45,688 nucleotides of DNA from Euryarchaeota archaeon UBA256 (GCA_002494645.1 DACE01000007.1:1-45688), one strand, 5' to 3'; shown: positions 1 to 8,314, counted from the stretch's first letter. Numbers and translations: made by a program. Notes: generated from the letters alone by a model not told the origin.

Positions 1-74
1 ATGGCAACGAAAAAGAGAGCCAAGATTTTGATAGCAGTGTCCGTTCGAACGTCAGCTTCTGTATTGTGTTTCAT
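1..74 (-). CDS. N-terminus of a membrane protein gene, cut by the window edge
   Basis: Only the first 24 codons are present. An ATG at position 74 (minus strand) is preceded by a GGAGGA ribosome binding site at 81-86, and it lies two bases after the TGA stop of the epimerase gene. The reading frame stays open to the window edge. It encodes a short polar start (MKHNTEADVRTDT) followed by a hydrophobic run (AIKILALFFVA) that looks like the beginning of a transmembrane segment or signal anchor. The close spacing suggests co-transcription with the epimerase and perhaps a role in surface glycan synthesis, but the family cannot be recognised from so little sequence. Confidence 0.6.
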   Translation of the reverse strand, partial: MKHNTEADVRTDTAIKILALFFVA

Positions 75-76
75 GT

Positions 77-1030
77 TCAATCCTCCAGTCCAATTTCTAC
101 AAGCAGGGTTTCCGCCGTATGACGAATGGCTTCTTCGCTATTCATACCCACATCAAAGCCACTTTCTAACATTTTGTCAATGGCGAGACGCGCTTTCGGG
201 ATATCGCCAGCCCATCCGCGGTCACCTCCAGTATACTCGATTTTAGCACCCTTGCATCCGGTGACATCCACGACGATTTCAGCGATGGTGCGTACAGAAG
301 CCGTATCGTGACTGCCCAAATTGTACAGGTTCAACGGTTCCTTGGCGATGGACATAACGTGAAGAATTGCATCAGCACAGTCACCGACCTCCATGTAGGA
401 TTTCTCTTGGAGGCCATTACCCAAGACTTCCAAGCGAGACGGATCTTTTCGTAACTTGTGAATGAAATCAAAAATTACTCCGTGTGTTCCACGTGCCCCG
501 ATGATGTTAGCGAACCTGAAAATCCATGCTTGCAAACCAAATGTGCCAACCCAGCTGCTGATTAAGCCCTCTCCTGCTTGTTTGCTCGCACCGTAGAGTG
601 AAATTGGCATGCAGGGCCCATAATGTTCCGGAGTTGGTAGCGGGGCGCCTTCTCCGTAGACAACTGAACTAGAGGCGAAGGCAATTTGTTTGACCTCACA
701 GCGACGCATCGCTTCAACCACGTTGTAGGTTGCGATGGTACCTTGTTTGAGGTCGGTGTCTGTAATTTGCGTTCCAAGACGAATATCTGGATTAGCAGCG
801 AGATGGAATACACAATCAATGTCTTCTTTCATGGCAGCATGAACGTCTTCGAAATTACAGACGTCACCTTCCATCACCTTGACTTGGCCCGTTGCTTGGT
901 GATGGTCGAGGAAGGAAAGGTGGCCGCTCGACAAATTATCCAATACAACAACATGGTCTCCGCGAGAGACCAAACGGTCAATCAGGTGTGAACCAATAAA
1001 TCCTGCACCACCCGTAACCAAGGCTCGCAT
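77..1030 (-). CDS. NAD-dependent sugar-nucleotide epimerase/dehydratase (GalE/WbpP-like)
   Basis: This 317-residue protein belongs to the extended short-chain dehydrogenase family that interconverts nucleotide sugars such as UDP-glucose and UDP-galactose. The N-terminus MRALVTGGAGFIGSHL carries the GxxGxxG dinucleotide-binding motif. The catalytic YxxxK appears as YGASK, with a preceding SSSVVYG strand. I chose the ATG at 1030 because the protein then begins directly at the Rossmann beta strand. A TATA-like element on the same strand at 1051-1060 lies about 25 bases upstream, consistent with a leaderless transcript; the frame is open further upstream but that part is non-conserved in character. 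The truncated membrane protein gene follows after two bases. Substrate specificity is not determinable here. Confidence 0.9.
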   Translation of the reverse strand: MRALVTGGAGFIGSHLIDRLVSRGDHVVVLDNLSSGHLSFLDHHQATGQVKVMEGDVCNFEDVHAAMKEDIDCVFHLAANPDIRLGTQITDTDLKQGTIATYNVVEAMRRCEVKQIAFASSSVVYGEGAPLPTPEHYGPCMPISLYGASKQAGEGLISSWVGTFGLQAWIFRFANIIGARGTHGVIFDFIHKLRKDPSRLEVLGNGLQEKSYMEVGDCADAILHVMSIAKEPLNLYNLGSHDTASVRTIAEIVVDVTGCKGAKIEYTGGDRGWAGDIPKARLAIDKMLESGFDVGMNSEEAIRHTAETLLVEIGLED

Positions 1031-1050
1031 GGATGAACCACCCGTGGCGC

Positions 1051-1060
1051 TCGTATAAGG
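1051..1060 (-). promoter_or_regulatory. TATA box of the epimerase gene
   Basis: On the minus strand the sequence reads CCTTATACGA, centred about 25 bases before the ATG at 1030. That spacing would put transcription initiation at or next to the start codon, which is typical of archaeal leaderless mRNAs. There is no ribosome binding site before this ATG. Confidence 0.5.
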
Positions 1061-1154
1061 GAAATGGTTACTCCTCAGAAAGCCGCCATGACATTGAAAT
1101 CCATTGAAGTTGAACCTTAAGTTCCTGAGGAACGACCTCGGAGGAGGTGAATAC

Positions 1155-1400
1155 GTGAAGAAAACCAAAACTGTGACCGAAGAGGCAATTGACAACAACA
1201 TCCTGGTGGGCTATGTGCGACGCAGCAATGCTGGTGGCGCTCTCAAAGTGTCGATCAACACCGCTGCTTTTGCTGACTGCAGCACCTACATGACCAGCGA
1301 CGGCCAGGCCTATGTCCCGTTGGTCATATCCCTGTCTGCATTGAATAAAGTGCTTGATGGCGAACGTGCCGTTACGACAGTGAGCCAACTGCAAGACTGA
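1155..1400 (+). CDS. Small protein of unknown function (81 residues)
   Basis: I do not recognise this protein. The start chosen is GTG at 1155 because a near-perfect Shine-Dalgarno sequence, GGAGGTG (1143-1149), lies five bases before it; an in-frame ATG at 1104 would add 17 residues without such a site. The product starts VKKTKTVTEEAIDNN and is of mixed composition with no membrane segment, no cysteine pairs beyond a single Cys and no low complexity. Its body (LVGYVRRSNAGGALKVSINT) has alternating hydrophobic residues suggesting a small beta-rich fold. It is transcribed alone, divergently from the epimerase, and is followed 47 bases later by a strong terminator hairpin. Confidence 0.7.
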   Translation: MKKTKTVTEEAIDNNILVGYVRRSNAGGALKVSINTAAFADCSTYMTSDGQAYVPLVISLSALNKVLDGERAVTTVSQLQD

Positions 1401-1447
1401 GAACGCTCAATGCGTCATCAGCCATCCTTCTCTCTGAGAAGTACAAC

Positions 1448-1487
1448 GCTTGGAGAGGGGTCACGACCTCTCTCCAAGCCCTTTTTT
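1448..1487 (+). terminator. Hairpin plus T-tract, intrinsic-type terminator
   Basis: A 14-base-pair stem (arms 1448-1461 and 1466-1479, one G-T pair) closes a four-base CACG loop and is followed by CC and six T residues at 1482-1487. This is the textbook layout of a bacterial Rho-independent terminator. Archaeal termination normally needs only a T-tract and FttA, so the hairpin is an unusual extra. It follows the small gene at 1155-1400. Confidence 0.75.
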
Positions 1488-1518
1488 AAACAAAGTTATT
1501 CCCTTTCTTAAATACGCA

Positions 1519-1524
1519 TATATA
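1519..1524 (+). promoter_or_regulatory. TATA box of the GT2 glycosyltransferase gene
   Basis: TATATA at 1519-1524 is centred about 25 bases before the GTG start codon at 1547. No Shine-Dalgarno sequence is present, so the transcript is probably leaderless. Confidence 0.55.
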
Positions 1525-1546
1525 GAAGATTGATTTCCATTGAAAT

Positions 1547-2491
1547 GTGGCTCCTCCTGAAGCACGCTCACCCGGGGGGAAACCCTACATTGTTGCAGGT
1601 ATGCCAATGTACAACGAGGAAGAGACCATTGGCACGGTGGTCACCCGAGCACTTCGACATGTTGACGAAGTAATTTGCATTGATGATGGCTCATCTGACT
1701 CAAGTGCCCGAATCGCAGAAGCCTGTGGGGCAAAAGTCATCCGCCATCGAATGAATCGTGGCTACGGTGGGGCGTTGAAAACACTCTTTATGCACGCTTC
1801 TGAAATGGAAGTTGATGCACTGGTCCTGTTTGATTCAGACGGCCAGCATGAGACCGATGATATTCCGAAGATGTTAGCGCCGATTCACTCAGGTGAGGCT
1901 GATTTCACCATAGGGTCGCGTTTCGTTGACGGCGGAGGAGGGACAGACATGCCAGCATACCGTCGTTTGGGTATCAAAGTCATCACTGCTGCCTCCAACC
2001 TTACAAGTGATTTAGGGATTAAAGATACCCAATCCGGCTTCCGCGCCTTTTCAAAAACGGCTTTGGAACGACTCAGATTTGACGCAGAGGGTATGGAATT
2101 ATCACTCGAGATGCTTGAAGATGCCCATGATAAGCAACTCAAAGTTCTCGAAGTTCCAACGATCATTCGCTACGATGTCCCCAAGGGCTCAAATTTCACT
2201 GCAGTTTCACACGGATTTACCGTCATGACATGGGCACTGCTCTCACTCTCTCAAAAGAAACCCTTGCTCGTTCTTGGCATCCCGGGTTTTGGACTTCTTG
2301 CCGCAGGTGCCGCTATGGGAATGAAAACTGCTCAAGGCTTTACCATGCAAGTTGACAACATCATAGGTTCAGGAATCTCAGCAGTATGGATCGGACTGCT
2401 CGGACTATCGCTTATGGCAACTGGCCTGGTCCTTCAGAGCGCCCAACGCTTCCTCAGATTGCTGCTCGTCCGTGAATTCGGTTTAGACTGA
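1547..2491 (+). CDS. Family 2 glycosyltransferase with C-terminal membrane anchor (dolichol-phosphate sugar synthase-like)
   Basis: This 314-residue protein has a GT-A fold glycosyltransferase domain (about residues 13-225) followed by two transmembrane segments. Visible motifs are MYNEEETIGTV, DDGSSDSS for nucleotide binding, and DSDGQH, the metal and sugar-donor site. The fold resembles polyprenyl-phosphate mannose/glucose synthases of the DPM1/AglJ type, which load a lipid carrier for N-glycosylation or surface glycans. The hydrophobic segments fall at roughly residues 238-258 and 270-298. The GTG start is supported by the TATA box at the right distance; an ATG two bases upstream is out of frame. 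The membrane region resembles that of the degenerate protein at 26248-27078, so the two are probably paralogues. Donor and acceptor are unknown. Confidence 0.9.
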   Translation: MAPPEARSPGGKPYIVAGMPMYNEEETIGTVVTRALRHVDEVICIDDGSSDSSARIAEACGAKVIRHRMNRGYGGALKTLFMHASEMEVDALVLFDSDGQHETDDIPKMLAPIHSGEADFTIGSRFVDGGGGTDMPAYRRLGIKVITAASNLTSDLGIKDTQSGFRAFSKTALERLRFDAEGMELSLEMLEDAHDKQLKVLEVPTIIRYDVPKGSNFTAVSHGFTVMTWALLSLSQKKPLLVLGIPGFGLLAAGAAMGMKTAQGFTMQVDNIIGSGISAVWIGLLGLSLMATGLVLQSAQRFLRLLLVREFGLD

Positions 2492-2495
2492 GCCG

Positions 2496-2780
2496 TCAGA
2501 ACACTTGCATAGCGAGTGAGAGAAGGTACGGCGCTGCAAATAATCCAAAGAATACGAACATCAAGATTCGTACGGTGCGCTGGTTCTTTTCGTCCCGTTC
2601 ATTTTTGTCGATGCACTCATCACTCGTGCAAACACGTGGGTCTGCGGCCAGTGGAATGGTAGCATGGCAGATGCGGCAGTGTTTATGTGGCTGAATTTTA
2701 CTTGATGTTCCGTTCAAGTTTCCCATGAATTTATTGGTTTTTTTCGCCACCATATCCTTCACCTTTTTTGCATCCACCAT
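2496..2780 (-). CDS. DUF2116-like zinc-ribbon membrane protein
   Basis: This 94-residue protein has a basic N-terminus, a central treble-clef-like segment with paired cysteines (HCRICHATIP, then VCTSDEC) and one C-terminal transmembrane helix (about residues 70-92). The arrangement matches the archaeal DUF2116 family of small zinc-binding membrane proteins, whose function is unknown. It begins eight bases after the stop of UMP kinase, with a GGTGA ribosome binding site overlapping that stop region, so the two are likely co-transcribed. It converges on the GT2 gene with four bases between the stop codons. Confidence 0.8.
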   Translation of the reverse strand: MVDAKKVKDMVAKKTNKFMGNLNGTSSKIQPHKHCRICHATIPLAADPRVCTSDECIDKNERDEKNQRTVRILMFVFFGLFAAPYLLSLAMQVF

Positions 2781-2788
2781 GTACTCAC

Positions 2789-3496
2789 CTATGCTCGTAT
2801 GATCGTCCCGATGAATGATTTACCTTCAAGGGCGTCATCCAGTCGCGAGAGGTCCCGCCCGTCAAGGACTGCTAGATCAAGCGCTGCATCCATGGCTGCT
2901 TGAACTGCCATCGGGTCGATAACGGCTGAAGCCCCCGGCTCCAACGGCGTGCCAACTCCTGTAATGGCTGCGAGTTCATCCAATGTCAACTCCATCAAAG
3001 CCTCAGCATCATCGTGATACCGTGGGTCTTTGGAATACACGTGGTCGACATTGGTGGCGATGATACAGTGGCGTGCTTGAACGCTGGCTGCTAGTTGAAC
3101 GGCAACGGTATCGGTTGTGTGACCCGGTTGGGTACCTCCCATAACCACGACGTGGTGATGTTCAAAAAGTGCATGAGCGCCTTCTATAGAATGCGGCACA
3201 GTTGGGGCAACATCGCATCCAATCTCCAGTAGGACTTGTTGAAGTACCGTCGCATTAAGACGCGTACCTGCAATCCCAATTTGGTCCAAGCGTCTGGGGT
3301 CAGTGACCGAAGCCTGAGCGAGTTGAATGCCTTCACGTGCTGGAAGGCCCCCGCCGATGACGAGACCTAATTTGCGGCCGTTACCTTCGAGATGAACAAC
3401 CAATTGCCGGAGACGACCGAGCCACATATCCCGGTGCTCCGCTTCCTCTGGACGGAGGAGGCTACCTCCGAGGGCAACGACATGAATCAGGCTCAT
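2789..3496 (-). CDS. pyrH: UMP kinase, archaeal type
   Basis: The 235-residue protein phosphorylates UMP to UDP with ATP in pyrimidine nucleotide synthesis. It is an amino-acid-kinase-fold enzyme: ALGGSLL at the N-terminus is the phosphate-binding loop, VIGGGLPAR follows, and GGTQPGHTTD and TNVDHVYSKDPR are characteristic of archaeal PyrH. Carbamate and glutamate kinases share the fold but not these signatures. I chose the ATG at 3496 (MSLIHVVALGG) rather than an upstream start at 3526, since family members start close to the first beta strand. The gene is divergent from aRF1 and is followed by the DUF2116-like gene. Confidence 0.9.
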   Translation of the reverse strand: MSLIHVVALGGSLLRPEEAEHRDMWLGRLRQLVVHLEGNGRKLGLVIGGGLPAREGIQLAQASVTDPRRLDQIGIAGTRLNATVLQQVLLEIGCDVAPTVPHSIEGAHALFEHHHVVVMGGTQPGHTTDTVAVQLAASVQARHCIIATNVDHVYSKDPRYHDDAEALMELTLDELAAITGVGTPLEPGASAVIDPMAVQAAMDAALDLAVLDGRDLSRLDDALEGKSFIGTIIRA

Positions 3497-3620
3497 GAGT
3501 GGTGTGTGGCGCGTCCATTCTTTCATCCTATCCCCTCAAGCAACAGAGGTAATCTCTGAGGTTGGCGAAAAGGAGAGGGTTGAAATGCCTCGCTTGAGCA
3601 CCTGCCGAATGGGGAGTCTT

Positions 3621-4880
3621 ATGTCTGACGATGCAAAGGTATCAGCACGTCGCGTTCGACTCAAATTAGCACTCGAAGAATTGAGGGACATGAAAGGATT
3701 TGGGACCGAATTGGTCAGTCTCATCATACCCCCAGACCGCCAAATTTCAGATGCTCGCTCGATGCTCCAGAACGAACACGGTCAAGCAGCGAATATCAAA
3801 TCAAAAGGCACTCGAAAAAATGTCCAAGGAGCGATTGAGTCTGCCATCTCGACCCTGAGCCGTTTCAAGACACCCGGCGAACATGGGCTGGCCATCTTCG
3901 TTGGCTCCATCATCATTGGAAACAACAGAAACCGGATGGTGAGCATTGTTATTGAAGAGCCACCTCAAGCGCTTATTTCGTTCAGGTATCGATGTGATTC
4001 TCGCTTTGAACTTACTCAACTTGAAGAGATGCTCATCGACAAGAAATCCTACGGCCTCTTTGTCATTGACCGCTCAGAAGCAGCCTACGGCATCGCAACA
4101 GGAAAGCGAATCCACGTTCAAGAGCATCTTGTCTCGAACATCATGGGCAAGCACAGACAAGGTGGACAATCAGCGCAACGGTTCGAACGACTGATTGAGG
4201 AAGCAGCTCATAATTTCTTTAAGCGGGCGACAGAACACGCAAGTTCCTACTGGCTGCCTCATCTTGAGAACATCCAAGCCATCATCATCGGTGGGCCGGG
4301 AGCAACGAAAGATTTCGTTGTCAAAAATGATTATTTTCATCATGAAGTACACAAAAAAATTGCAAAAACCCATTTTGACGTGGGCTATTCAAATGAATCT
4401 GGAGTCCGAGAACTCGTTGACAACGCAGGGGCATTAATGGGTGAAATAGAACTGGATGCTGAACGGCAGATGATGAACAAATTTTTGCAAGAACTCATCA
4501 AAAGCCATCCAAAGGCTACCTATGGTGAGATGATGATCAACAATGCACTTGAACAAGGCGCTGTTGATACGCTTCTCATCTCAGAGGGACTTCGTGGAAA
4601 TAACGTCCAATTGCAGTGCAAAAAATGCTCAAACGGTACTGAAAACAAATGGGTTGTCCGCCTCCAACGAAACGAAGACCTCCCTGCCTGTCCAAATTGC
4701 GCAGCAAGCGGCGATGCTATCAAAGAAATCGCAAGTCACTCGATGATCGACTCCCTGACCGCCGCAGCCGAGGAGAGTAAAACCGGTGTCGTATACATCT
4801 CGGTTGATACCGAAGAAGGCGCTCAACTTATGGAAGGATTTGGTGGACTCGCTGCCATTTTGCGCTACCCAATGATGTGA
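3621..4880 (+). CDS. prf1: Peptide chain release factor aRF1
   Basis: aRF1 recognises all three stop codons and triggers hydrolysis of peptidyl-tRNA. The protein (419 residues from the ATG at 3621) has the diagnostic motifs in order: NIKS at residues 58-61 and YRCDSRF at 123-129 for stop-codon decoding, and GGQ at 181-183 for peptide release. A C-terminal domain with cysteine pairs (CKKCSNG, CPNCAAS) forms the expected mini-domain region. Length fits archaeal aRF1 (about 410-420). An alternative in-frame ATG at 3585 with a purine-rich site before it would add 12 residues. ArgRS follows after nine bases, so the two are probably one transcription unit. Confidence 0.95.
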   Translation: MSDDAKVSARRVRLKLALEELRDMKGFGTELVSLIIPPDRQISDARSMLQNEHGQAANIKSKGTRKNVQGAIESAISTLSRFKTPGEHGLAIFVGSIIIGNNRNRMVSIVIEEPPQALISFRYRCDSRFELTQLEEMLIDKKSYGLFVIDRSEAAYGIATGKRIHVQEHLVSNIMGKHRQGGQSAQRFERLIEEAAHNFFKRATEHASSYWLPHLENIQAIIIGGPGATKDFVVKNDYFHHEVHKKIAKTHFDVGYSNESGVRELVDNAGALMGEIELDAERQMMNKFLQELIKSHPKATYGEMMINNALEQGAVDTLLISEGLRGNNVQLQCKKCSNGTENKWVVRLQRNEDLPACPNCAASGDAIKEIASHSMIDSLTAAAEESKTGVVYISVDTEEGAQLMEGFGGLAAILRYPMM

Positions 4881-4889
4881 GGATTGAGC

Positions 4890-6644
4890 ATGGAGTTGTT
4901 GAAGCAGCAGATTTTACCCTTGGTTCAAGAGGCTGTGAGCAAACTTGGAACCTCCAACCTCCCCATTGAAACGATGCTTCAACCAACAAGAGAACTCGAC
5001 CAAGGCGACCTTACACTTCCGTGTTTCCCGTTCGCTAAAGCCCTCAAAATGTCGCCAGTAGCCATTGCTGAATCCCTGGCCTCGGACTTCCCGAAGCATA
5101 CCTCACTCTGCGAGGTTACGGCTATCAATGGTTATCTGAATTTCCGAGTATCTCCGCACTGGCTTGCTTCCCAATTGCTTACGGGGGCAATGGAGACCAC
5201 GCACGACGTCGCAGAACGCTCAGTGCTTATCGAGCATACATCCGCCAACCCCAACGGCCCCTTTCATGTCGGCCGTGCACGAAATGCAATTTTGGGCGAT
5301 ACCTTGGTTCGCTTGCATCGCTTGTGGGGTCACGAAGTGACCGCTGAATACTACGTTGACGACATGGGGAAACAAGTCGCAGTTCTCGCTTGGGCTTTGG
5401 AACACTTGAGTTCATCTGAAGTTGAAAGACTGCTCAGTGACCGTGACGCAGTCAATCCCACATGGGAAACGAAAGCCGACCACCAACGGGTCCGCTGGTA
5501 TCAGGCTGCCCAAAAACTTCGCCAACATGAAGATGAGGCACCCGCCATTGAGAAGGCCATAGGAGAACTCGTTCACGCAAGTGAGAACGGCGACCAAAGC
5601 GTCCTTGATTCCTTTGAACAAGCCTATCAGCCCGTATTGGACGGCATGTTGGAAACGCTTGGAAGATTGGGTATCCAATTTGACCGATTCACCAAAGAAT
5701 CTCGCTTTGTCACCAACGGTGAAGTGAGTGCATTGATGGATGAACTAGGAGCATTGGAGATCAATGGTACTGCCGATAATGGAGCCCAATACCTCGACCT
5801 TGGAGCACGTGGATTGAAGGGAAAAACCGAGTTCTTTTACCGTCGTGGTGACGGCTCGTCACTCTATGCAACTCGAGATATCGCCTATCATCGTTGGAAA
5901 TGGAGCATGAGCAATGAACTCATCAATGTGCTTGGCGAAGATCATAAATTGCAAGCAAAGCAAGTTGGATTAACACTGGAAGAATTGGGTCTCGAGCGGC
6001 CAGAAGTTGTGTTTTATTCCTTCATCAAATTGCCCGAAGGGAAGATGTCTACAAGGCAGGGAAATGTAGTCTTCATGGACGACCTCTTGGAGGAAGCCAA
6101 GGCACAAGCGGCCAAGGTGGTTGCAGATTTACGCCAGGATTATGAACAGGAAACAATCCACCATATCGCTGAAGCAGTGGGTACATCAGCCGTCCGATTC
6201 AACATCATCAACGTCAGTCCCGAGAAAGGCTTCTCCTTCCGTTGGGAAGACGCATTGAGTTTTGAATCCGGCTCTGCCCCATTCATCATGTACAGTCACA
6301 CACGTGCCTGTTCCATTCACCGACGCGTCTCAGAGCTTCTCGGTTCCGAAGTCAAGACAACGATCAATCTTCCAAAAGAACTCCCTCAAGGCCTCGTGGA
6401 CTTGTTGCGAGTCCTTGGTCGGCACAATGATTGTTTGCGAAAGGTCGTTCTCGAGCATCGCCCGCACCTGTTTGCAGAGCAACTACTCCACCTCGCCAAT
6501 GGTTACAATGCATTTTATCGGGACTGTTACATCATTGATGAAGGAGAAGTGAATGAATTCTTCTATCTCGTTTCTGAACTCGCACGTGACGTATTGAGAA
6601 AGGGAATGGAAGGCTTGGGTATCGTTCCGCTTGAATCGATGTGA
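4890..6644 (+). CDS. argS: Arginyl-tRNA synthetase
   Basis: This class I enzyme charges tRNA-Arg. The 584-residue product has an N-terminal Arg-tRNA-synthetase additional domain, then ANPNGPFHVGRARN, the HIGH signature in its ArgRS form (HVGR), and KMSTRQGNVV, an unusual but known KMSKS version found in many ArgRS. The C-terminal helical domain (about residues 455-584) binds the anticodon. I use the ATG at 4890, preceded by GTGAGG; an in-frame TTG lies six bases earlier. Its TGA stop abuts the stop of the NOG1-like gene on the other strand with no spacer, producing TGATCA. Confidence 0.95.
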   Translation: MELLKQQILPLVQEAVSKLGTSNLPIETMLQPTRELDQGDLTLPCFPFAKALKMSPVAIAESLASDFPKHTSLCEVTAINGYLNFRVSPHWLASQLLTGAMETTHDVAERSVLIEHTSANPNGPFHVGRARNAILGDTLVRLHRLWGHEVTAEYYVDDMGKQVAVLAWALEHLSSSEVERLLSDRDAVNPTWETKADHQRVRWYQAAQKLRQHEDEAPAIEKAIGELVHASENGDQSVLDSFEQAYQPVLDGMLETLGRLGIQFDRFTKESRFVTNGEVSALMDELGALEINGTADNGAQYLDLGARGLKGKTEFFYRRGDGSSLYATRDIAYHRWKWSMSNELINVLGEDHKLQAKQVGLTLEELGLERPEVVFYSFIKLPEGKMSTRQGNVVFMDDLLEEAKAQAAKVVADLRQDYEQETIHHIAEAVGTSAVRFNIINVSPEKGFSFRWEDALSFESGSAPFIMYSHTRACSIHRRVSELLGSEVKTTINLPKELPQGLVDLLRVLGRHNDCLRKVVLEHRPHLFAEQLLHLANGYNAFYRDCYIIDEGEVNEFFYLVSELARDVLRKGMEGLGIVPLESM

Positions 6645-7760
6645 TCACTGATCGCTTCGATACCAACCTTCTGGCAGTTCCATCGGGTCGTTGGGTCGTG
6701 CGGCCTTGACCTGTCGAACGATTTCAAGGCGCATGGCATCCAAGCCTACTTCTTCTGTAGCCGAAAGGCAGGTTCTGCCCTTATGGTCTTTCAAGAGAGG
6801 CAGATGGGGCTCGCCCTCTGAACCGTTTGCTCGCCAATCTGCTTCGGCCTCTCGAACGCTCTCCCACATTTCGGGAAGTGGGTCCAATAAATCCGCTTTG
6901 GACGATACCAGCATCAATTCAGTTTCAGGGAGTAAGGTTTCTACTTCTGCAAGCAGGTTCATTTGCTCTTCAAAGGGCGTACCACACGATTCACTCTCAT
7001 CCACGAGGAAGAGGACCAGTGACCCAACGTGTTCGAGGGCTGCGATGGCTTGCATTTCGATGTCATTGCGCTTGTCCATCGGCCTGTCAAGTAAACCAGG
7101 AGTGTCAACCAATTGATATTGAAGACGCCGGTGAGTAAAGTGACCCACGTGAATTTGCTTGGTTGTGAACGGGTAGTGATTGACTTCCATATTTCCCGTA
7201 CTCAATGCGGAAATGAAGGCGGATTTGCCGACGTTCGGTGCACCACAAACCACGACACAAGGAAGTACCTGGTCGATTTTCGGGAGGCGCTTCAAAATTT
7301 CTCGCGTTTCGCTGAGCCAGGTAAGCGAAGGTCCAACCTGTCGCATGATGGATGATATGCGTCCATAGGCCTCTCGCCGTCCGTCATGCATCAACTCAGT
7401 TCGTCCTGTTCGAGTGATTTTTTTGGTGTTTTGAGAAGCAATCCGTTGGACTTGCTTCGCAGCCCACTGCAGCGTAGCCAAATGTTTCCTGTAGTCATCG
7501 CAACCTACGCATGCGTCAATCATTGCGACATCAAAAAGCGGAGATTGATCGAGGGATGGCCATGCATTCACCAGTTCAGTGAATTCGGTAGCGATGATAT
7601 CTGCTGCGGTTTGAACCATACGAGTCATTTGTTTACGGACACGAAAAACACGGTCGGAGTCGTCAACTCGGTCTGCTGCTTTCTTCGCTCGGGAGAAGGC
7701 TTTGTCAAGCACTTCGTCCTCCAAAAGGACGGTACTCAACGTTCGCCACGAGACTTTCAT
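6645..7760 (-). CDS. NOG1-family GTPase (ribosome biogenesis)
   Basis: The 371-residue protein resembles archaeal NOG1, a GTPase of the OBG-HflX superfamily that takes part in large ribosomal subunit assembly. It has an N-terminal helical region (about residues 1-160) and then a GTPase domain: GAPNVGKSAF (G1), a conserved Thr-rich switch (YPFTTKQ, G2), DTPGLLD (G3) and SSKADLLD (G4, in place of NKxD). The ATG at 7760 is preferred; an upstream start at 7793 adds 11 residues. It faces the three-gene set starting at 7871 divergently and is convergent with argS. The SKAD form of G4 departs from the usual NKxD and could alter nucleotide selectivity. Confidence 0.88.
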   Translation of the reverse strand: MKVSWRTLSTVLLEDEVLDKAFSRAKKAADRVDDSDRVFRVRKQMTRMVQTAADIIATEFTELVNAWPSLDQSPLFDVAMIDACVGCDDYRKHLATLQWAAKQVQRIASQNTKKITRTGRTELMHDGRREAYGRISSIMRQVGPSLTWLSETREILKRLPKIDQVLPCVVVCGAPNVGKSAFISALSTGNMEVNHYPFTTKQIHVGHFTHRRLQYQLVDTPGLLDRPMDKRNDIEMQAIAALEHVGSLVLFLVDESESCGTPFEEQMNLLAEVETLLPETELMLVSSKADLLDPLPEMWESVREAEADWRANGSEGEPHLPLLKDHKGRTCLSATEEVGLDAMRLEIVRQVKAARPNDPMELPEGWYRSDQ

Positions 7761-7870
7761 TCGCTTCCCCCACTCCGGGGGCGTTGCCCACACTTGAAGA
7801 ACTCACCCGTGGAAAATGGCCTTCTAACACCAAAGGCGAGGTTCAAGTAGCCTCGCCGACAGGGAATGGT

Positions 7871-8314
7871 ATGGCGAAGAAAAAGCAAGGTATTGAACTT
7901 CCAACTTGGGCCAAGTCAATGTGGGAAGAGATGGGTTCTCCGGAACTTGAAGGGATTGATTCAGTCTACAACGGCGACCTTCTTGAACGCCGCCAAGGCC
8001 TACGCCGCGATGATTTTATTGAGATTCATATGAACGTTCAAGCCTTTGCTGATAAGGAAGATGCTTTCATTCGCGGTCGTCTTTTGTCGAGCGGAAAAAG
8101 CAGTTTGGAAATCCTCGGTGAAGATGGTAAATGCCACTTTATTGCACGAGATGTCATCGTCCGAATGGTTCTGGTTGCGCACACCCGACCGGCCTACATT
8201 GACGACAAGGAATTGCTTGCCTTTGAGCGCGAGGACATGAAGCGCCGCTCAAAACTTCACGAAAAGGTCGAAAAAGAAACGACCGGAAACGATGATTCCC
8301 ACCTCTGGGGTTGA
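7871..8314 (+). CDS. Unknown 147-residue protein, first gene of a three-gene operon
   Basis: I do not recognise this family. The start is taken as ATG at 7871 (MAKKKQGIELP), although the frame is open from 7784. The central part (about residues 38-105) alternates hydrophobic and polar residues (DDFIEIHMNVQAF, RGRLLSSGKSSLEILG, HFIARDVIVRMVLV) in a manner that suggests a small beta barrel, possibly Sm- or S1-like; this is only inference. The C-terminus is charged and probably helical. The end overlaps the pterin dehydratase-like gene by 23 bases, and that gene overlaps the ferredoxin-like gene by four, so the three products are probably made together. Confidence 0.75.
   Translation: MAKKKQGIELPTWAKSMWEEMGSPELEGIDSVYNGDLLERRQGLRRDDFIEIHMNVQAFADKEDAFIRGRLLSSGKSSLEILGEDGKCHFIARDVIVRMVLVAHTRPAYIDDKELLAFEREDMKRRSKLHEKVEKETTGNDDSHLWG

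Noticed and set aside
1..246. An 81-codon open frame on the plus strand at the window start
   Set aside because: It is antisense to the end of the epimerase gene and to the truncated minus-strand gene, which has a GGAGGA site. No recognisable protein.
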